A DNA stretch of 64,000 nucleotides from Cyrtodaria siliqua (GCA_037043455.1 JAWPHD010011203.1:22050-86049); one strand, 5' to 3'; counted from the stretch's first letter, positions 23,637 to 34,915 are shown. Program-made: numbers and translations. The notes: generated from the letters alone by a model not told the origin.

Positions 23637-23954
23637 ATGGGCTGTGGTGGTTCAAAGGGAGCCGACGCGGATGTAACAAAAGGACCTGTAACCAATAATC
23701 AAAAGGACAATGCCGCAGCTCGGACCAGAAAACCAAACTCAACAAGCCGTCGATCCGCAGCGTCAAAGAAGCATAAAGCTGAGGACAGACAGCAAATAAG
23801 AAAACCACCGAAAGGTGTCCGTCGTCAGTCGCTGCCGCAGTCCCGGCGAGCGTCACAGGAAGTACCGTCTATAGCGCGATATGCGTCGCCCGTGGCGTAC
23901 GAACCGGAGAATCTGGACTTGGAGGGGAACTGGGAGGTGGAGAAAGGGATTGAC
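23637..23954 (+). CDS. KY-like gene, exon 1 (start, myristoylation motif)
   Basis: ATG in the context CAAGATGG opens 106 codons. G2 and C3 follow the Met, with basic residues after GGSKG. The strong donor GTAAGT at 23955 ends the exon in phase 0; the frame stays open past it to 23984, but that read-through is not needed. Confidence 0.85.
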
Positions 23955-26900
23955 GTAAGTAAGACAGTTAAGGATAAGGTATGATAAGAGAGTGTTTGGT
24001 CCCAAAAAATGCAAAAGTCAACTTTTTACTATAATTTGTTGTGCATAGAAAACGTAAATTGGTCATATTCTTAATTGTTTTATTTATTTAGAAGATTTAG
24101 GCTAACAGTTTCAAAATGTCTTGGTTTTTTTTGTTGTAATTTTGTCATATTTTGGACCTTTCTGTGCAATTTTTATCATAAAAAAAACTGTGCTCAAGAC
24201 TGCGCTCTATGTTTTGAGGAGCAAAAACTGACTGAAAGCTGTGAAACTGAACAGTGTCCTTTGTTTTTTTAAAAAAGAGCCTTGTTTGTAATGCTCGTTA
24301 TACACACTTAGAGTCTGCAAAACGATGTTTAATGAATATTTATAGTAATTAGGTCCATTTGTAGCTATCAGATATTCAAAATGTGTGCATTAAAAACCTC
24401 AATGTTTAGGGACAATTTTGCTCCTTATCATATCTATAGTCCATTCATTAGTATGAGACGTGTAAGGTGCCGAGGATTATATGATTATATTTGATATCTG
24501 CTCAACAAAAGTAATATCGCAACACGTTCGATTTTCCTTCTATTCTCTGTAAATATACGGTATTGTTGATTAATAAAATAACCTATAGCAGTAACATTGT
24601 GTCAATATTGGTGTGTGATTTTAATTAAAATGATTACATCTTACATTCTGAAAGGAGAAAATAACGTTTCCATGTAGCCAATTTTAAAAACCAGAATTTC
24701 AATTTTCAGTGAAAATCCACTAAATGAATTCCAAAGGTTTTAAATTGAATTCATTCTTTTGAGTTTTCGTTAAAAAAATAAAGACCTCAGTTCTGCATAT
24801 GATGACACGCTAACATTGTTTCACATTTATGTTTACATGATTATTTGGTGTTGTGTTTCTCAAATCAACAAACGCAATCAAAACGAAAGACATTTGCAGT
24901 ACATTTTTATCAGCCAATAATATCCAATGTTTACAGGGAAGGGCCGTAACTAATGTGGGTAGCACTTGTGGCCCGACCCGATTGCATTGTACTTGTACAT
25001 ATATGGCAATAAAATATGTTTAAATCACAATGTTTACATTAAAAGTAGAAAGAAAATCGCACGTGTTGCGTTATAAGTTGTGTTGAGTATACGTCCCATA
25101 TACGTCCCATTTAATGTCCTTATGTTTGTGTTCGACATGTGTTGAAAATGAAGTAAAACACCATACAAACAAACAAATAAAAGAGATGATGAATAAGTAT
25201 ATGAACATTTCAAAGTGGATTTATTTGTTTGCATTTTAATGAACTATATTCTACACCCGACAGCATAGTGACGGAATACTATCACTGGCGGGACTATTTT
25301 ATTAAGTAAGAAGAAGAAATTTGCTAAAGTTGTTTATGCAATCCGAACAGTGTTATGTATGTATAACCAATATCATGGCATTGTTATATTGTTTCAGGAA
25401 GAGACATTGATAACAGACATTTCATACCCGCCCCCTAAGCCGGGCAAACCTGTGCCCGACAAGGTCAACTACTCCGCGGTCGACCTCGAAATTATGCAGG
25501 TATTTATTGGGAGGGAGGGGCAGGTTTCCAGATAAGCTTTCAGGGTATTAAACCCCCAAATAAATCTGCAATGCTGATTTGGATTTTTTTTAAAAAGTAA
25601 ATGTTATAATTGTGTTGCTTTTTACTCATCTGTATGACTTTTTATACTGGAATTATAATTTTCAATGCTGATTATCGCTCGAATGTATCAGTGTTAATTT
25701 CCTAAATTTTAAGGACTATTGTTGGCCATCTTTGAAAAAAAATCAAAAATCGATAGGATATGGTCAAGTGAATTTTTCAACCACTGAAATACGTATTTTA
25801 GGCCGGGCAATGTCAACCATATAGTACAGGACAGTAATTCAGCACTTGATGTGAAAATACTATTAGAAAGAATACATATATTGCAGAAATGGTGCGTTTT
25901 ATAGTCTAAATGTTTGGTACAATTTTATTGTTTTGTTTTTTATTGTGAAATAAATTTTATTTTATTGTTTTGTCTTTTATTGTGAAATAAATTGTTCCAT
26001 TATCCAGCGAGTGCAAACGAGACATCATTTCTGAATAAAATAAGCGGGGGTGGAGGGTTTTGTCTTTCCTTCTGGTTTTAAAGAAAGGTTTTACAGTGTA
26101 AAACACTGATTCATTGCGTTCTTTATTATGACCCACCAAGGAGGTATAGAGGGCATTTTATTACCCTTGTCGGTCCGTCCGACTGGACGTCCGTCCGAAA
26201 GAAAATGTTTCACATTCGAGGATATTTGCAGTCCATTTCTCAGAAACTGAAAGCTTTCAAACTGCATATGTACACAAAAGTAGGTCCATATGAATGACTT
26301 TGACCTACTTTTTCGAACTAATTGTTTTATGAGAATTACAGTGTTAGAGCGTGGCATTCGTGCCCCATGGACACATTTTGTAGATTCTACAGTCTAGGTT
26401 CCGATCACCAAGGTCAGGGTAGCACGGTCTATGATTTGGAACCCGTAAAGGAAAAAATGCAAAAGCAATATATTTATGTAATAATAATGTACAAATATTG
26501 TTCTCACAAGAAGACAACAAGGCGAGAGCTCAATGATCATCCATCAGTTTTTAACACATATTCTTGTTTAGAACACGCTCTGATATTTCCACTGCAATGA
26601 ACACAATATAAAAATATATTATTTCTTAAGGGCATATAAAAATTATGTTTGTTTGCCCGAACACGACCGTTCAAAAAATAATCGGACAGACTAAACATTT
26701 TGTTTAGTAAATCAGAAAAGAACCTGACATACAGAGTAGAACAAATAAAGAATGCTCCTACCTACCTATCCGTGTGAAAAAAATGCTAAGGTCGGGTTTG
26801 GGCAAACTAAGATATTGTTAAGAGTCGACTAAGGCTTGTTTGATATTTTTCATCCCATTCGTAGAATAACGACATGGAGTTAGCTTCAGGGACATTTGCA

Positions 26901-29900
26901 GAAGTCGCCACAACATTAACAAAGGACGTGCAACTTATGGACATCCTCAAAGTTCGGGTCTTCACAACGTGGATGGCAAGCCAGAAGATTAGAACCAGGC
27001 AGTACGACAACGATGTCAGTCCGGGAACTGTGCTGGGATATATGAAACAAATAAAGGAGTTGAAGGGGACTTTTGCGGGACTTCTTACACAACTGTGCAG
27101 GTGATATTTTATGAGAAGTTAAAATAAAATTAACAAACTGTTACATACTCCTGAAGATTCACGTAACTGTAATTTGCATTTATAGCAACACATTTCAATA
27201 GTTCGCAGATGTTCTCATTTTTTGTCTGGCACACGCCGCTGTCGTATACATCAAGGCATGCTATTTATGCTTCTGTTTGGTTCTTTACTAAACGCCCCAT
27301 GTGATTCCCGGGCAAGAATATGGCGACTGCTTGTCTAGGTAGAGGGGTAAATTTCCCCCGATTTCATGTTCATTTTGTCATCATTGTCATGATCATTAAA
27401 GGTCTTCATCATCCCTGTATTGTTTGAGCGGTGGCAGAAAACAGTGGACATGGCTCCAGCGAAAAATGGAGTGTTTACAGTAGAATTTGCAGAAACTCTG
27501 CAGTTCTGCAGGTGAGAAGGTGCTAGGCCTATTCTGTGTATTGTATATAGAGGATCTTACATGAGTACTCATTCATTATTGAATTTATTAAACGAGTTAG
27601 CAAAATGATATAATGCGAGGCTCTTGAGCCTCGCATTATATCATTTTTACTAACGAGTTTAATAAATTCAATAATGAAAAGAGCCTCGCATTATATCATT
27701 TTGCCAACTCGTTTAATAAATTCAATAATGAATGAGAATGAATGTTAGATTCAATTTATTACATAACTTATAACGTCACATTACGTCAGAAAATGTACAT
27801 TAACGTGACGTCCATGACGTCATTAACGTTATGTTATACCACTAGTGGAATATCGAAAATATTGAATGGTGTTATTACACTCCCACTCCACATGTTATGT
27901 GATAAATTGTATTATAGATGTAAATGGAGAGAGTCTGCGATTTGCATTCCTGTTGGCGCCATATAACCTGTTTGTGTTGGTGCACCGTAAAACACAATTC
28001 AACTCAACTGTTTACTAAACAAATGTTATACATATCTAGCCTTGAGGAGGGGATATGTCACCATTCTTTAATTCGTGCATTTCAGAGCTATAGAAATCCC
28101 GTGCGTTATCGTTAAGGGTAGATACAAGTCTTCATGTCACCATGTGGGCGAGGATGACCTCGAAGATTCGCACTGCACGTGGAACGCAGTGCACGTGGAT
28201 GGCAGCTGGCAGATTATTCACCCGTTTCTCATCTGCACACCGCTGTCTACACGGACGTCTACAGATGGCTGGAAACAGTTAGAATCATCAAAGGAGAGTG
28301 TCTCTGAACGCCATGGTTTCATTCTAAATACATTCTTCTTCGCTCCAAAACCTTCTGAATTTATATACTGTTGCATACCAGATGTAGCTCACCGCCATTG
28401 GCAGTTGCTAGAGACACAATCTGAGTATGCACACTTTCTAAAGTCGCCGTTTCTGCGTCCGGCATTTTTCACTAACAGGATGAGTTTAAAAAGTGAGGAT
28501 AAGTGTGTGCTCATGTCGGAGGAAGGGAAGTGTACCATGAAGATTAAATGTGAATCTGAAATGCTTAGCGATATCGAGATTATGTATCAGCTTTTTACGT
28601 TAGATCCGGACTTGGACTTAGACGAGGAATGGGGCAAACTTGTGATATGCGGGCGGAATGAAGACACGTGGACCATACAGGTGAAGTTTCCCGTGCAGTG
28701 CTCGTTCAAACTGGCACTGTATGGGTACCTGCATGATTGGTGTTTCTGGCTCGGTACGTACCATTTAAAGCTACCGACGCAGTACTTTAAGGACCCTATT
28801 TCCAGCCGTTTGTATGTTGGGGGAGGTAGGACGGGGTGGGGGCAGAATTTGTATAGGTAAATGTAAATCACTTTTAGACATACTTTCATGAGGAAAATGG
28901 TGTTATGTATAAGGTAATAAGGCCCTCCCAATACAGCTTTTGTATGAAGCCAACATATTGAAACATAAACACAGTATTTCATTAGTTGCGTGATGGTTTT
29001 ATTTTTGTTCTATAAACAATGAATTATCAACAAAGTTTTGTATTTAGTACAGCTGACTTGTTAATGTGTTGTTTTTTCTTCTTAAGTGTTATATACCGCT
29101 CTACCTTAGATACTGTTCAATATAAAAATGTTTTTAAAGAAAAAACTTGGATAACAATTTTTATACCTGAGGTAATCGGTCATTATTCATGTGTGAAATC
29201 TTTTCAATTCACCAAGTCGGTATGTAATTTAGAAATCGATGCCTAAATATCACTTCAAGTGAACACTTCATATGACCAAGTATCAAACAAATAAAAGCGA
29301 AGTCATCATAAGAAGTTAGGTTACTGAGGTTAAGTGGTTTAACCAGGGTGTAGTTGTGGGAAAATAATGCAAAACATGACCTTGACCTCGGTATTTTTTT
29401 GTCATCCAGCGATGTCCACCAATGTCAACAATACATATGACCAAGTATCAAATACATAAAGCCAGGCAATCATAAAGTTAACTGAGGTTAAGTTACCTAG
29501 CCAAGGTTGTTACCTAACTAAGGTTAAGTTTGGGGGAAATAACGCAAAATCTGACCTTGACCTTGATATTTTTTGTCATCCAGCGATGTCCACCAATGTC
29601 AACAATACATATGACCAAGTATCAAATACATAAAGCCAGGCAATCATAAAGTTAACTGAGGTTAAGTTACCTAACCAAGGTTGTTACCTAAGTAAGGTTA
29701 ATTTGGGACAATAACGCAAAATATGACCTTGACCTTGGTATTTCTTGTCATCCGGCGATGTCCACCAATGCCAACTAGAGCTGTCGCCTTTTAAGGGCGA
29801 AAAAGATATCCTCACTACCTGTCCGCACACCATTTCCCACCCTACTGTTTGAGTAAAGATTGAGTGGAATGGGGTTTTCATGATCAGGTAATGGTGGCCT

Positions 29901-32900
29901 TGAACTTTGACCTACTGACCTCGAAACCAATAAGGGGCCATCTTTTCATCACAGGCAGTCCACCTATAAAGTGTCATGAGATTTGCTTCAGGGGGAGTGG
30001 AGTTATTGAGCGGACAATATTTTTCATTATCTGGTCCCGGTAACCTTGACCTTAATAGGCAACATTAATAGGGGTCAAGTCCGTCTTAATCAGAAGTCTA
30101 AATGGGAATCAGAAGGCTGACCGTGAATAAGAAGTCTGACTGTGAAGCAGAATGCTGACTGTGAATCAGAAGTCTGACTGTGAATCAGAAGGCAGACTGT
30201 GAGTCAGAAGTCTGACTGTGAATCAGAAGGCTGACCTTGAATCAGAAGTCTGAATGTGAATCAGAAGGCTGACTGTGAGTCAGAAGGCTGACTGTGAATC
30301 AGAAGTCTGACTGTGAATCAGAAGGCTGACTGTGAATCAGAAGGCTGAATGTGAATCAGAAGGTCGTGTGTTTGAGTCACGAGAAAGGCAACATGTTTTT
30401 TATGGAAATCACATGATGTCCGGTGTTAAATTTTATTGTTTGAATACCCGAATTCGCCATGAGCTGGTAAACATGAAATTACAATAAATAAAGACACGCC
30501 AACAAAGAAGTGTAAGAAGTGTGCGTTTTAAGTATAGGGTATGTAGTAATAATGTGGTTATAATTAGTATATATAACTTACCTACGATTTTGTGAACTCA
30601 TTTCCATCTGAATAGTTTCGTCTTCTACTTCAGTCTGTGTTTAATGGAGTTCAAAGTACGTACATTCAACAAGACACAGTCTTATTTAAGTTCGATGTTC
30701 CACTTATTCTATACATGTCCCGACTGTAATAATGCGTAACTGCCATGTATTTATCAATGGATGTTGCATGCCCAAAGAAAAATGATCATCGGCAAACTCG
30801 GCAAGCCGTTGCATCATATTATGTTTGTCAACCCGTTTAAATAAATAATAAATAAGCACTCGTCTAAGATACTTTATATGTTTGTGCAGGTGACTTTAAG
30901 ATATTGTGTGACGTGCCAATTACAAACTGCGTGCCACAACCCGAGGTTCCTAAGGAGGTTGGTTGGGGACCATCCAGACTGACAGAATATGCCGGTCTCC
31001 TGGGAGCGTCTCACGAGGGAGGCATCGTTTTCTACAAACCAAACGAGGAACACGTTATTAAGTTCCTAGTAAATGAGAAAATCAGAACAAAGTAAGTTCA
31101 AAAGATACACCCTAAGATGTTGCCGCTTATCTTTCAGGCTGTGAGGATGACCCTAGCTTAATTATAAAAGCAAAACGAAGATGTTCATCTCTAAATTTAG
31201 TCCAGACAAGCATACAAACATTAACCATTCCAAAATGATTGATTTGATTAAGTGCATATATAAAAACAAGTTAAGTATGTGTTTAATTAAAATGAAGGAT
31301 ACATTGTTCGTTTACTAAGGCCACAATAAAATAATTGCTAGATTTTCATCCTACTTTCTATAAAATTTGGGTTGGGTTTGAATGTTGTTTTTTCTATCAA
31401 TTTTGATTTCTAAAAATTGATGTCCAAAAAACAATAACAAATTTCGGAGAAGCATAAACAAGATCGGGGCGGGAGGGGGTGAGAATCTAGCTTTTCTCTT
31501 TTTGCGGTCTAAATTACAATAGTTCCATTCCATCAGGTATGAAATCGAGAATGCTAATATGGACACGGAAGACTTGCGTAAGTATTGTAAGATGGTCATC
31601 AGGAAATGTGAAATCGATTTCGTCGTGAACCTCCCATTGAGTGGCGAGTTTGCTCTCAGGATTTTCAAGGTGAACGAGAACGAAGACGAACAAAACGTCT
31701 GCAACTATCTCTTCATTGACTCTGACGACGGCCGCAAACGGGAGGTGCGTTAAACAAATGTTGTTGATAAAACAGATTTATTTGATTTGTTTAGTGGCAA
31801 TGTTTCTGTTTTAGTTGTTTTTGTATTTTATGTTTTAAATAATTTAACAAGTACACAATGCCAAGCTTAAAATGTACACGACCGTCACTTGCAGGTCCGA
31901 GCACCGTTACTTGCATGTCCGAGCACCGGCACCATATTAAGGGATAGAAAATTTGGGTTGAATAAGTTTTCATGGTGTTGTAACCCAAAACATTTATATT
32001 GCGCCAAAAGCAATGAACTATTCAGGCCCACCCTCTAGTTGCTTAGAAATAAAACAATGCAGAATTGACCTGGAACCTTTTTCACCTGCAGGATTGTTGC
32101 AGATTCTTTTGCGCCGTGAACATTGTTTTCTGTCACCACTCACGTGGCACCTGCAAAAAACACAGGGTCATCATAAAATTATTTAATGAGCAAGACACAA
32201 AACGACGAAACGAGCAGGTATCCCTCTGGCTCTGTTTAGAAGAATCGCAATTTGCAGACAAAAGAAATGCCTAGCCGGTGTTCATTTAAAATATATTTAT
32301 TTATCTTTATAAATATTTGTTCACGATCATTATAAAAAAATAATTAATTTATGTTTTAAAATGATACCACGACAGTGTTTAAAACGTATTTGAAATACCC
32401 TGTATATATTTGCAAACAAGGCTTAGTTTCAAATCCTTGATTGATTTGTGTTCGTAGAACTTGTTCCAGCGGAAGGCACGATGTAACCTCCGAGAGACAA
32501 CGGCCGCTCACGACATAGCTGCTCTTGAGTCTTCACTTCACAAATTTATCAGTGTTAAGCTAGAAGAGGATGACGACTTCCTGAGAGGCCAGCGACGCCA
32601 GAACTATCTGAAGTTGAAAAAAGGTATACAGATAGAGTAGTCATCACAAATAAGTAACTGAATGTTGTTGATAAATATGTTAGCGCTAACAGTAACCAAA
32701 ATAGCCAATTGCTACTAAATGAAATGATCGTAAAAAGTAGAATGTTTTGGAGTTTTGTTGGAATATTTGATTAAATTTGAGATATTTTCAAAATTTAGAA
32801 AATTTTGGCTACTAGTACTTTTCAAACCAACATACGGACAAATAAAATGTGTTCTCAGACGCTTTTGAGCTCTCAACCTGAGCCCCAGTGTCTTGTCTAT

Positions 32901-34622
32901 GTAGTTATGTGTGAATGTGAGGCTGATAGTCTGGAGCATAGTCTGCAAATTCAAAAAAATAAAATGTGTTCTCAAACGATTTGAGCTCTCAACCTGAGCC
33001 CAATGTCTTGTATATGTAGTTATGTGTGAATGTGAGGCTGATAGTCTGGAGAAGAGTCTGCAAATTCAAAAAGCATGTAAGCTATAAATATGTCTTTAAA
33101 GTGTTATGTTAGAAAGAAATAGATATAAATAGATCAAGAGACGATGTTTAAAGTTCTAATGTTTGGAGATCGTATGTTTACCTTACACTCTGTGTACTTA
33201 AGTTGCATCAGTAACATTTTATTAATGATATTTCACTAGTAAAGCTTTAATTTATATGACTAACATTATGGTTCATAACTTTATTTGGAATATGTTCTTC
33301 TTTCAGGTTTACGCGACGGTAGGATGCGTCGCCATGAACAAACCCTGGCCCAGGCCATAGCTGATGCGGAGAATTCCCAGTTCAGGTCCGCCCTACAACC
33401 CAACATTGACAAGGCCAACGCTATGCTGGAGTCTCTAAGATCCTTTGAGATGCACTGTCATCCAGTTGTGGAAATGGATCAGAAAACCATCGATGAGATC
33501 GCTAGCTTCGCCAATCCACCACGTGATGTACACGAAACCATGATAGCAACATATCTACTGCTTGGGGAGGACAGAAAAGCATTGCAGGTAAACGTTATAC
33601 GTCTGCCCTCCATACAAATGGTCAATGTAGCGGTGACATAAGTCAGACCATGTTCAAGCATTAACTTACGAATCAAGATTTGTCCATGCAATCTAGATCA
33701 ATGTCAAGTACGGAGACGAATGTGTTCATCCCAATATTGTGCAAATTGAATCACGACCGTGGAAGAAAAATGATGCAATATAAAAAATAATAAATGCCTG
33801 TTAAAATGAACGTAGTTGGTAAACACAGAGATGCCAGAATATTATAGTCAATGCACATATTTTTCAATAATTTTATTTCATATATTAGGTATCAGTTGCA
33901 TAGGACTGCAATTAAGCATTATTAATATATATCTTTAGCTTCTATTTGTATTCTGAATAATTCCATAGAGATGGGGATACATCCAAGGATTGCTGCGGCG
34001 CCAGGGCAAAGAGAGTATAAAACATCGAGTTAAGATGTTTCGAAACAATGAGGAACCTATGCCAAATCATGCTACTGTACAGATGGCACAGGAGGTGCAC
34101 GATTCTGTACCTAAACCTTACATATTGTCAGCCAGCCTCAGTGCTACAACCTTCTATAACTGGGTAAGACTCTGTACCTAAACCTTACATACTGTCAGCC
34201 AGCCCCAGTGCTACAACCTTTTAATAATTTTTAATTATTGACAACTACTTCAAAATATCCCTGCAATACTTCCTGAATGACCTTCATATATTTGAAGTAT
34301 GCTTAAACATGTAAAACTATGCTGTTCTCTAAAGTAACGCATCATTACACCAGCATAAACTTGTTTTCAAATCCAATATACTTCATACTTTATACTGCTT
34401 GCTTGTGTTTAGGTGAGTGGAGTTCTGGCTTATCTGAACAACTATTCCCAGAATGCAACAGCCGAAACACTTGATACGGACATCTTTACTCATGATTATC
34501 CCGACGAAATCATTGATGGCTACAACAAACTGGAGGACGGGGATAATATATCGCAGGATGAAGGCTTCCTCGACAGTCAGGATATGGAGACTAGCACGAG
34601 GAATAATGCTGATCTGCCCTAG
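23637..34622 (+). CDS. KY/hillarin-type pseudo-transglutaminase with dynein-stalk-like C terminus
   Basis: Ten exons join in frame (23637-23954, 25398-25499, 26865-27100, 28086-28825, 30890-31091, 31537-31744, 32458-32623, 33307-33587, 33969-34163, 34413-34622) to an 885-residue protein; every intron is GT-AG and phases agree. The start MGCGGSKG fits N-myristoylation with a nearby Cys for palmitoylation. Residues about 20-95 are basic and Ser-rich. Residues about 145-330 match the transglutaminase-like core of kyphoscoliosis peptidase/hillarin proteins, but the catalytic Cys, His and Asp positions read Lys207, Cys249 and His264, so it is probably inactive. About 340-460 and 470-602 are KY-type Ig-like domains. 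About 610-840 resembles the dynein stalk and microtubule-binding domain (SFANPP, LLLGED, ASLS-x7-W-x10-NY). I infer a membrane-tethered scaffold that may bind microtubules; activity is not shown. Confidence 0.9.
25398..25499 (+). CDS. KY-like gene, exon 2
   Basis: Acceptor TATTGTTTCAG and donor GTATTT bound 34 codons (phase 0 at both ends), Pro-rich at first (ISYPPPKPGKPVPDK) and ending SAVDLEIMQ, which leads into the KY core. Confidence 0.85.
26865..27100 (+). CDS. KY-like gene, exon 3 (first part of transglutaminase-like core)
   Basis: Acceptor CCATTCGTAG, donor GTGATA. It encodes the helix pair before the active site (ASGTFAEVATTLTKD, LKVRVFTTWMAS) and the segment KGTFAGLLTQLC. In the family this segment carries the nucleophile (C-x-G-Y/F-A-x-L pattern); here the position is Lys207. 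Confidence 0.88.
27285..28005. mobile_element. foldback-type DNA element fragment in intron 3
   Basis: The segment 27285-27540 (GATTCCCGGGCAAGAATATG, GAGTGTTTACAGTAGAATTTG) matches 39003-39160 and 39575-39690, and 27945-28005 (GCGCCATATAACCTG, GGTGCACCGTAAAACAC) matches the terminus at 39720-39773. A palindromic MITE is nested between them. Confidence 0.65.
27571..27738. mobile_element. palindromic MITE nested in intron 3
   Basis: ATTATTGAATTTATTAAACG, GATATAATGCGAGGCTC and their exact complements form a hairpin with arms of about 55 bp centred near 27626. A further copy of the second arm follows, so there are three half-units in alternating and direct order. Non-coding. Confidence 0.85.
28086..28825 (+). 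CDS. KY-like gene, exon 4 (rest of core and first Ig-like domain)
   Basis: Acceptor GCATTTCAG completes the split Arg codon. IEIPCVIVKGR is the strand after the active-site helix. HCTWNAVHVDGSWQIIHPF corresponds to the family H-x-WNAV-x2-DG-W-x3-D block with His and Asp replaced. FFFAPKPSEFIY and LKSPFLRPAFF are family landmarks before the first Ig-like domain. The chosen donor GGAG/GTAGGA gives phase 1, which fits exon 5. Confidence 0.88.
29262..29775. repeat. tandem repeat of about 170 bp, 2.7 copies, intron 4
   Basis: Units share CATATGACCAAGTATCAAA, AAAGTTAACTGAGGTTAAGT and TGTCATCCAGCGATGTCCAC. Confidence 0.85.
29776..30060. repeat. dispersed repeat starting GAGCTGTCGCC
   Basis: It begins TAGAGCTGTCGCCTTTTAAG and has the 'gene-like' non-coding prose of other composite repeats here (TGACCTACTGACCTCG, GGGGCCATCTTTTC). 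It probably belongs to the GAGCTGTC-headed family also seen at 52450. Confidence 0.5.
30105..30362. repeat. 19-bp minisatellite, about 13 copies, intron 4
   Basis: Units of GAATCAGAAGGCTGACTGT with alternations of GGC/GTC. Confidence 0.92.
30890..31091 (+). CDS. KY-like gene, exon 5
   Basis: Acceptor TTTGTGCAG and strong donor GTAAGT. Encodes DFKILCDVPITNC, then EVGWGPSRLTEYAGL and SHEGGIVFYKPNEEHVIKF, the start of the second KY-type Ig-like domain. Confidence 0.87.
31537..31744 (+). CDS. KY-like gene, exon 6
   Basis: Acceptor TTCCATCAG completes a Lys codon; donor GAG/GTGCGT. It encodes the later strands of the second Ig-like domain (CEIDFVVNLPLSGEFALRIF, NYLFIDS). Confidence 0.86.
31980..32230 (-). 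mobile_element. fragment of the foldback DNA element family
   Basis: GGAACCTTTTTCACCTGCAG, GTTGCAGATTCTTTTGCGCC, GGCACCTGCAAAAAACACAG and GGTCATCATAAAATTATTTA match the internal part of 39270-39440 and 41670-41800. Confidence 0.6.
32458..32623 (+). CDS. KY-like gene, exon 7 (short, start of helical C terminus)
   Basis: Acceptor TGTTCGTAG and donor AAAG/GTATAC bound 166 bp that join exons 6 and 8 in frame. It encodes a helical charged segment (TAAHDIAALESSLHKFI, KLEEDDDFLRGQRR). An alternative acceptor TTCCAG 12 bp downstream (start 32470) would keep the frame and drop four residues. Confidence 0.82.
32820..33075. repeat. direct duplication of about 120 bp, intron 7
   Basis: AAATAAAATGTGTTCTCA to GAGTCTGCAAATTCAAAAA appears twice with few differences (32838 and 32957). 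Confidence 0.88.
33307..33587 (+). CDS. KY-like gene, exon 8 (coiled coil, dynein-like NPP motif)
   Basis: Acceptor TTCTTTCAG, donor CAG/GTAAAC. It encodes a long helix (QTLAQAIADAENSQF, NIDKANAMLESL) and then IDEIASFANPPRDV and TYLLLGED. The spacing of S-F/M-x-NPP-x2-V and LLGE is that of the stalk base of the dynein heavy chain microtubule-binding region. Confidence 0.87.
33969..34163 (+). CDS. KY-like gene, exon 9 (dynein MTBD-like)
   Basis: Acceptor ATTCCATAG, donor TGG/GTAAGA. RWGYIQGLLRRQGKESIKHR and the end LSASLSATTFYNW resemble the microtubule-binding domain and returning helix of dynein. The last 60 bp plus donor are duplicated in the next intron. Confidence 0.86.
34102..34235 (+). 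repeat. tandem duplication across exon 9 donor
   Basis: The exon end TCTGTACCTAAACCTTACAT ... GTGCTACAACCTTCTATAAC plus its donor is followed 67 bp later by a second copy inside the intron. The copy has lost the TGG/GTAAGA donor (it reads TTTTAATAATTT). Confidence 0.9.
34413..34622 (+). CDS. KY-like gene, exon 10 (C terminus)
   Basis: Acceptor TTGTGTTTAG, then VSGVLAYLNNYSQ completing the dynein-like helix, followed by an acidic tail (EDGDNISQDEGFLDSQDMET) ending at TAG 34620-34622. No clear AATAAA is visible in the next 300 bp. Confidence 0.86.
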   Translation: MSGVLAYLNNYSQNATAETLDTDIFTHDYPDEIIDGYNKLEDGDNISQDEGFLDSQDMETSTRNNADLP

Positions 34623-34683
34623 TTATCTTGCATTCTGTACCTCACTGATATATTCTGTGATATGTATTTATAAATGCACCTTT

Positions 34684-34915
34684 GTTTGTATGCCCCCGAC
34701 ACCGAATGGTGAGGGGACATATAGCGTTAGCCATGTCCGTCCTTCTGTCCAACCGATTGTTTCAAACTTTACAGGAGGCTAAGATATGTTTCGAAGATGT
34801 ACATATCGATTCGGCGTAAAAACACCTTGTATTACCGGCCCTTTTTTGTTGGTGTTTTTTTTTGTGAGTGGGGTAGGGGCATCCATGTCCCCCACCTGGA
34901 CACATTTCTAGTGAT
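34684..34915 (+). repeat. dispersed repeat with GTATGCCCCCGACACC head
   Basis: GCCCCCGACACCGAATGGTG and GTCCGTCCTTCTGTCC are in the style of the composite repeats; the copy is 3' of the KY-like stop codon and may be part of its 3' UTR. Confidence 0.45.
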
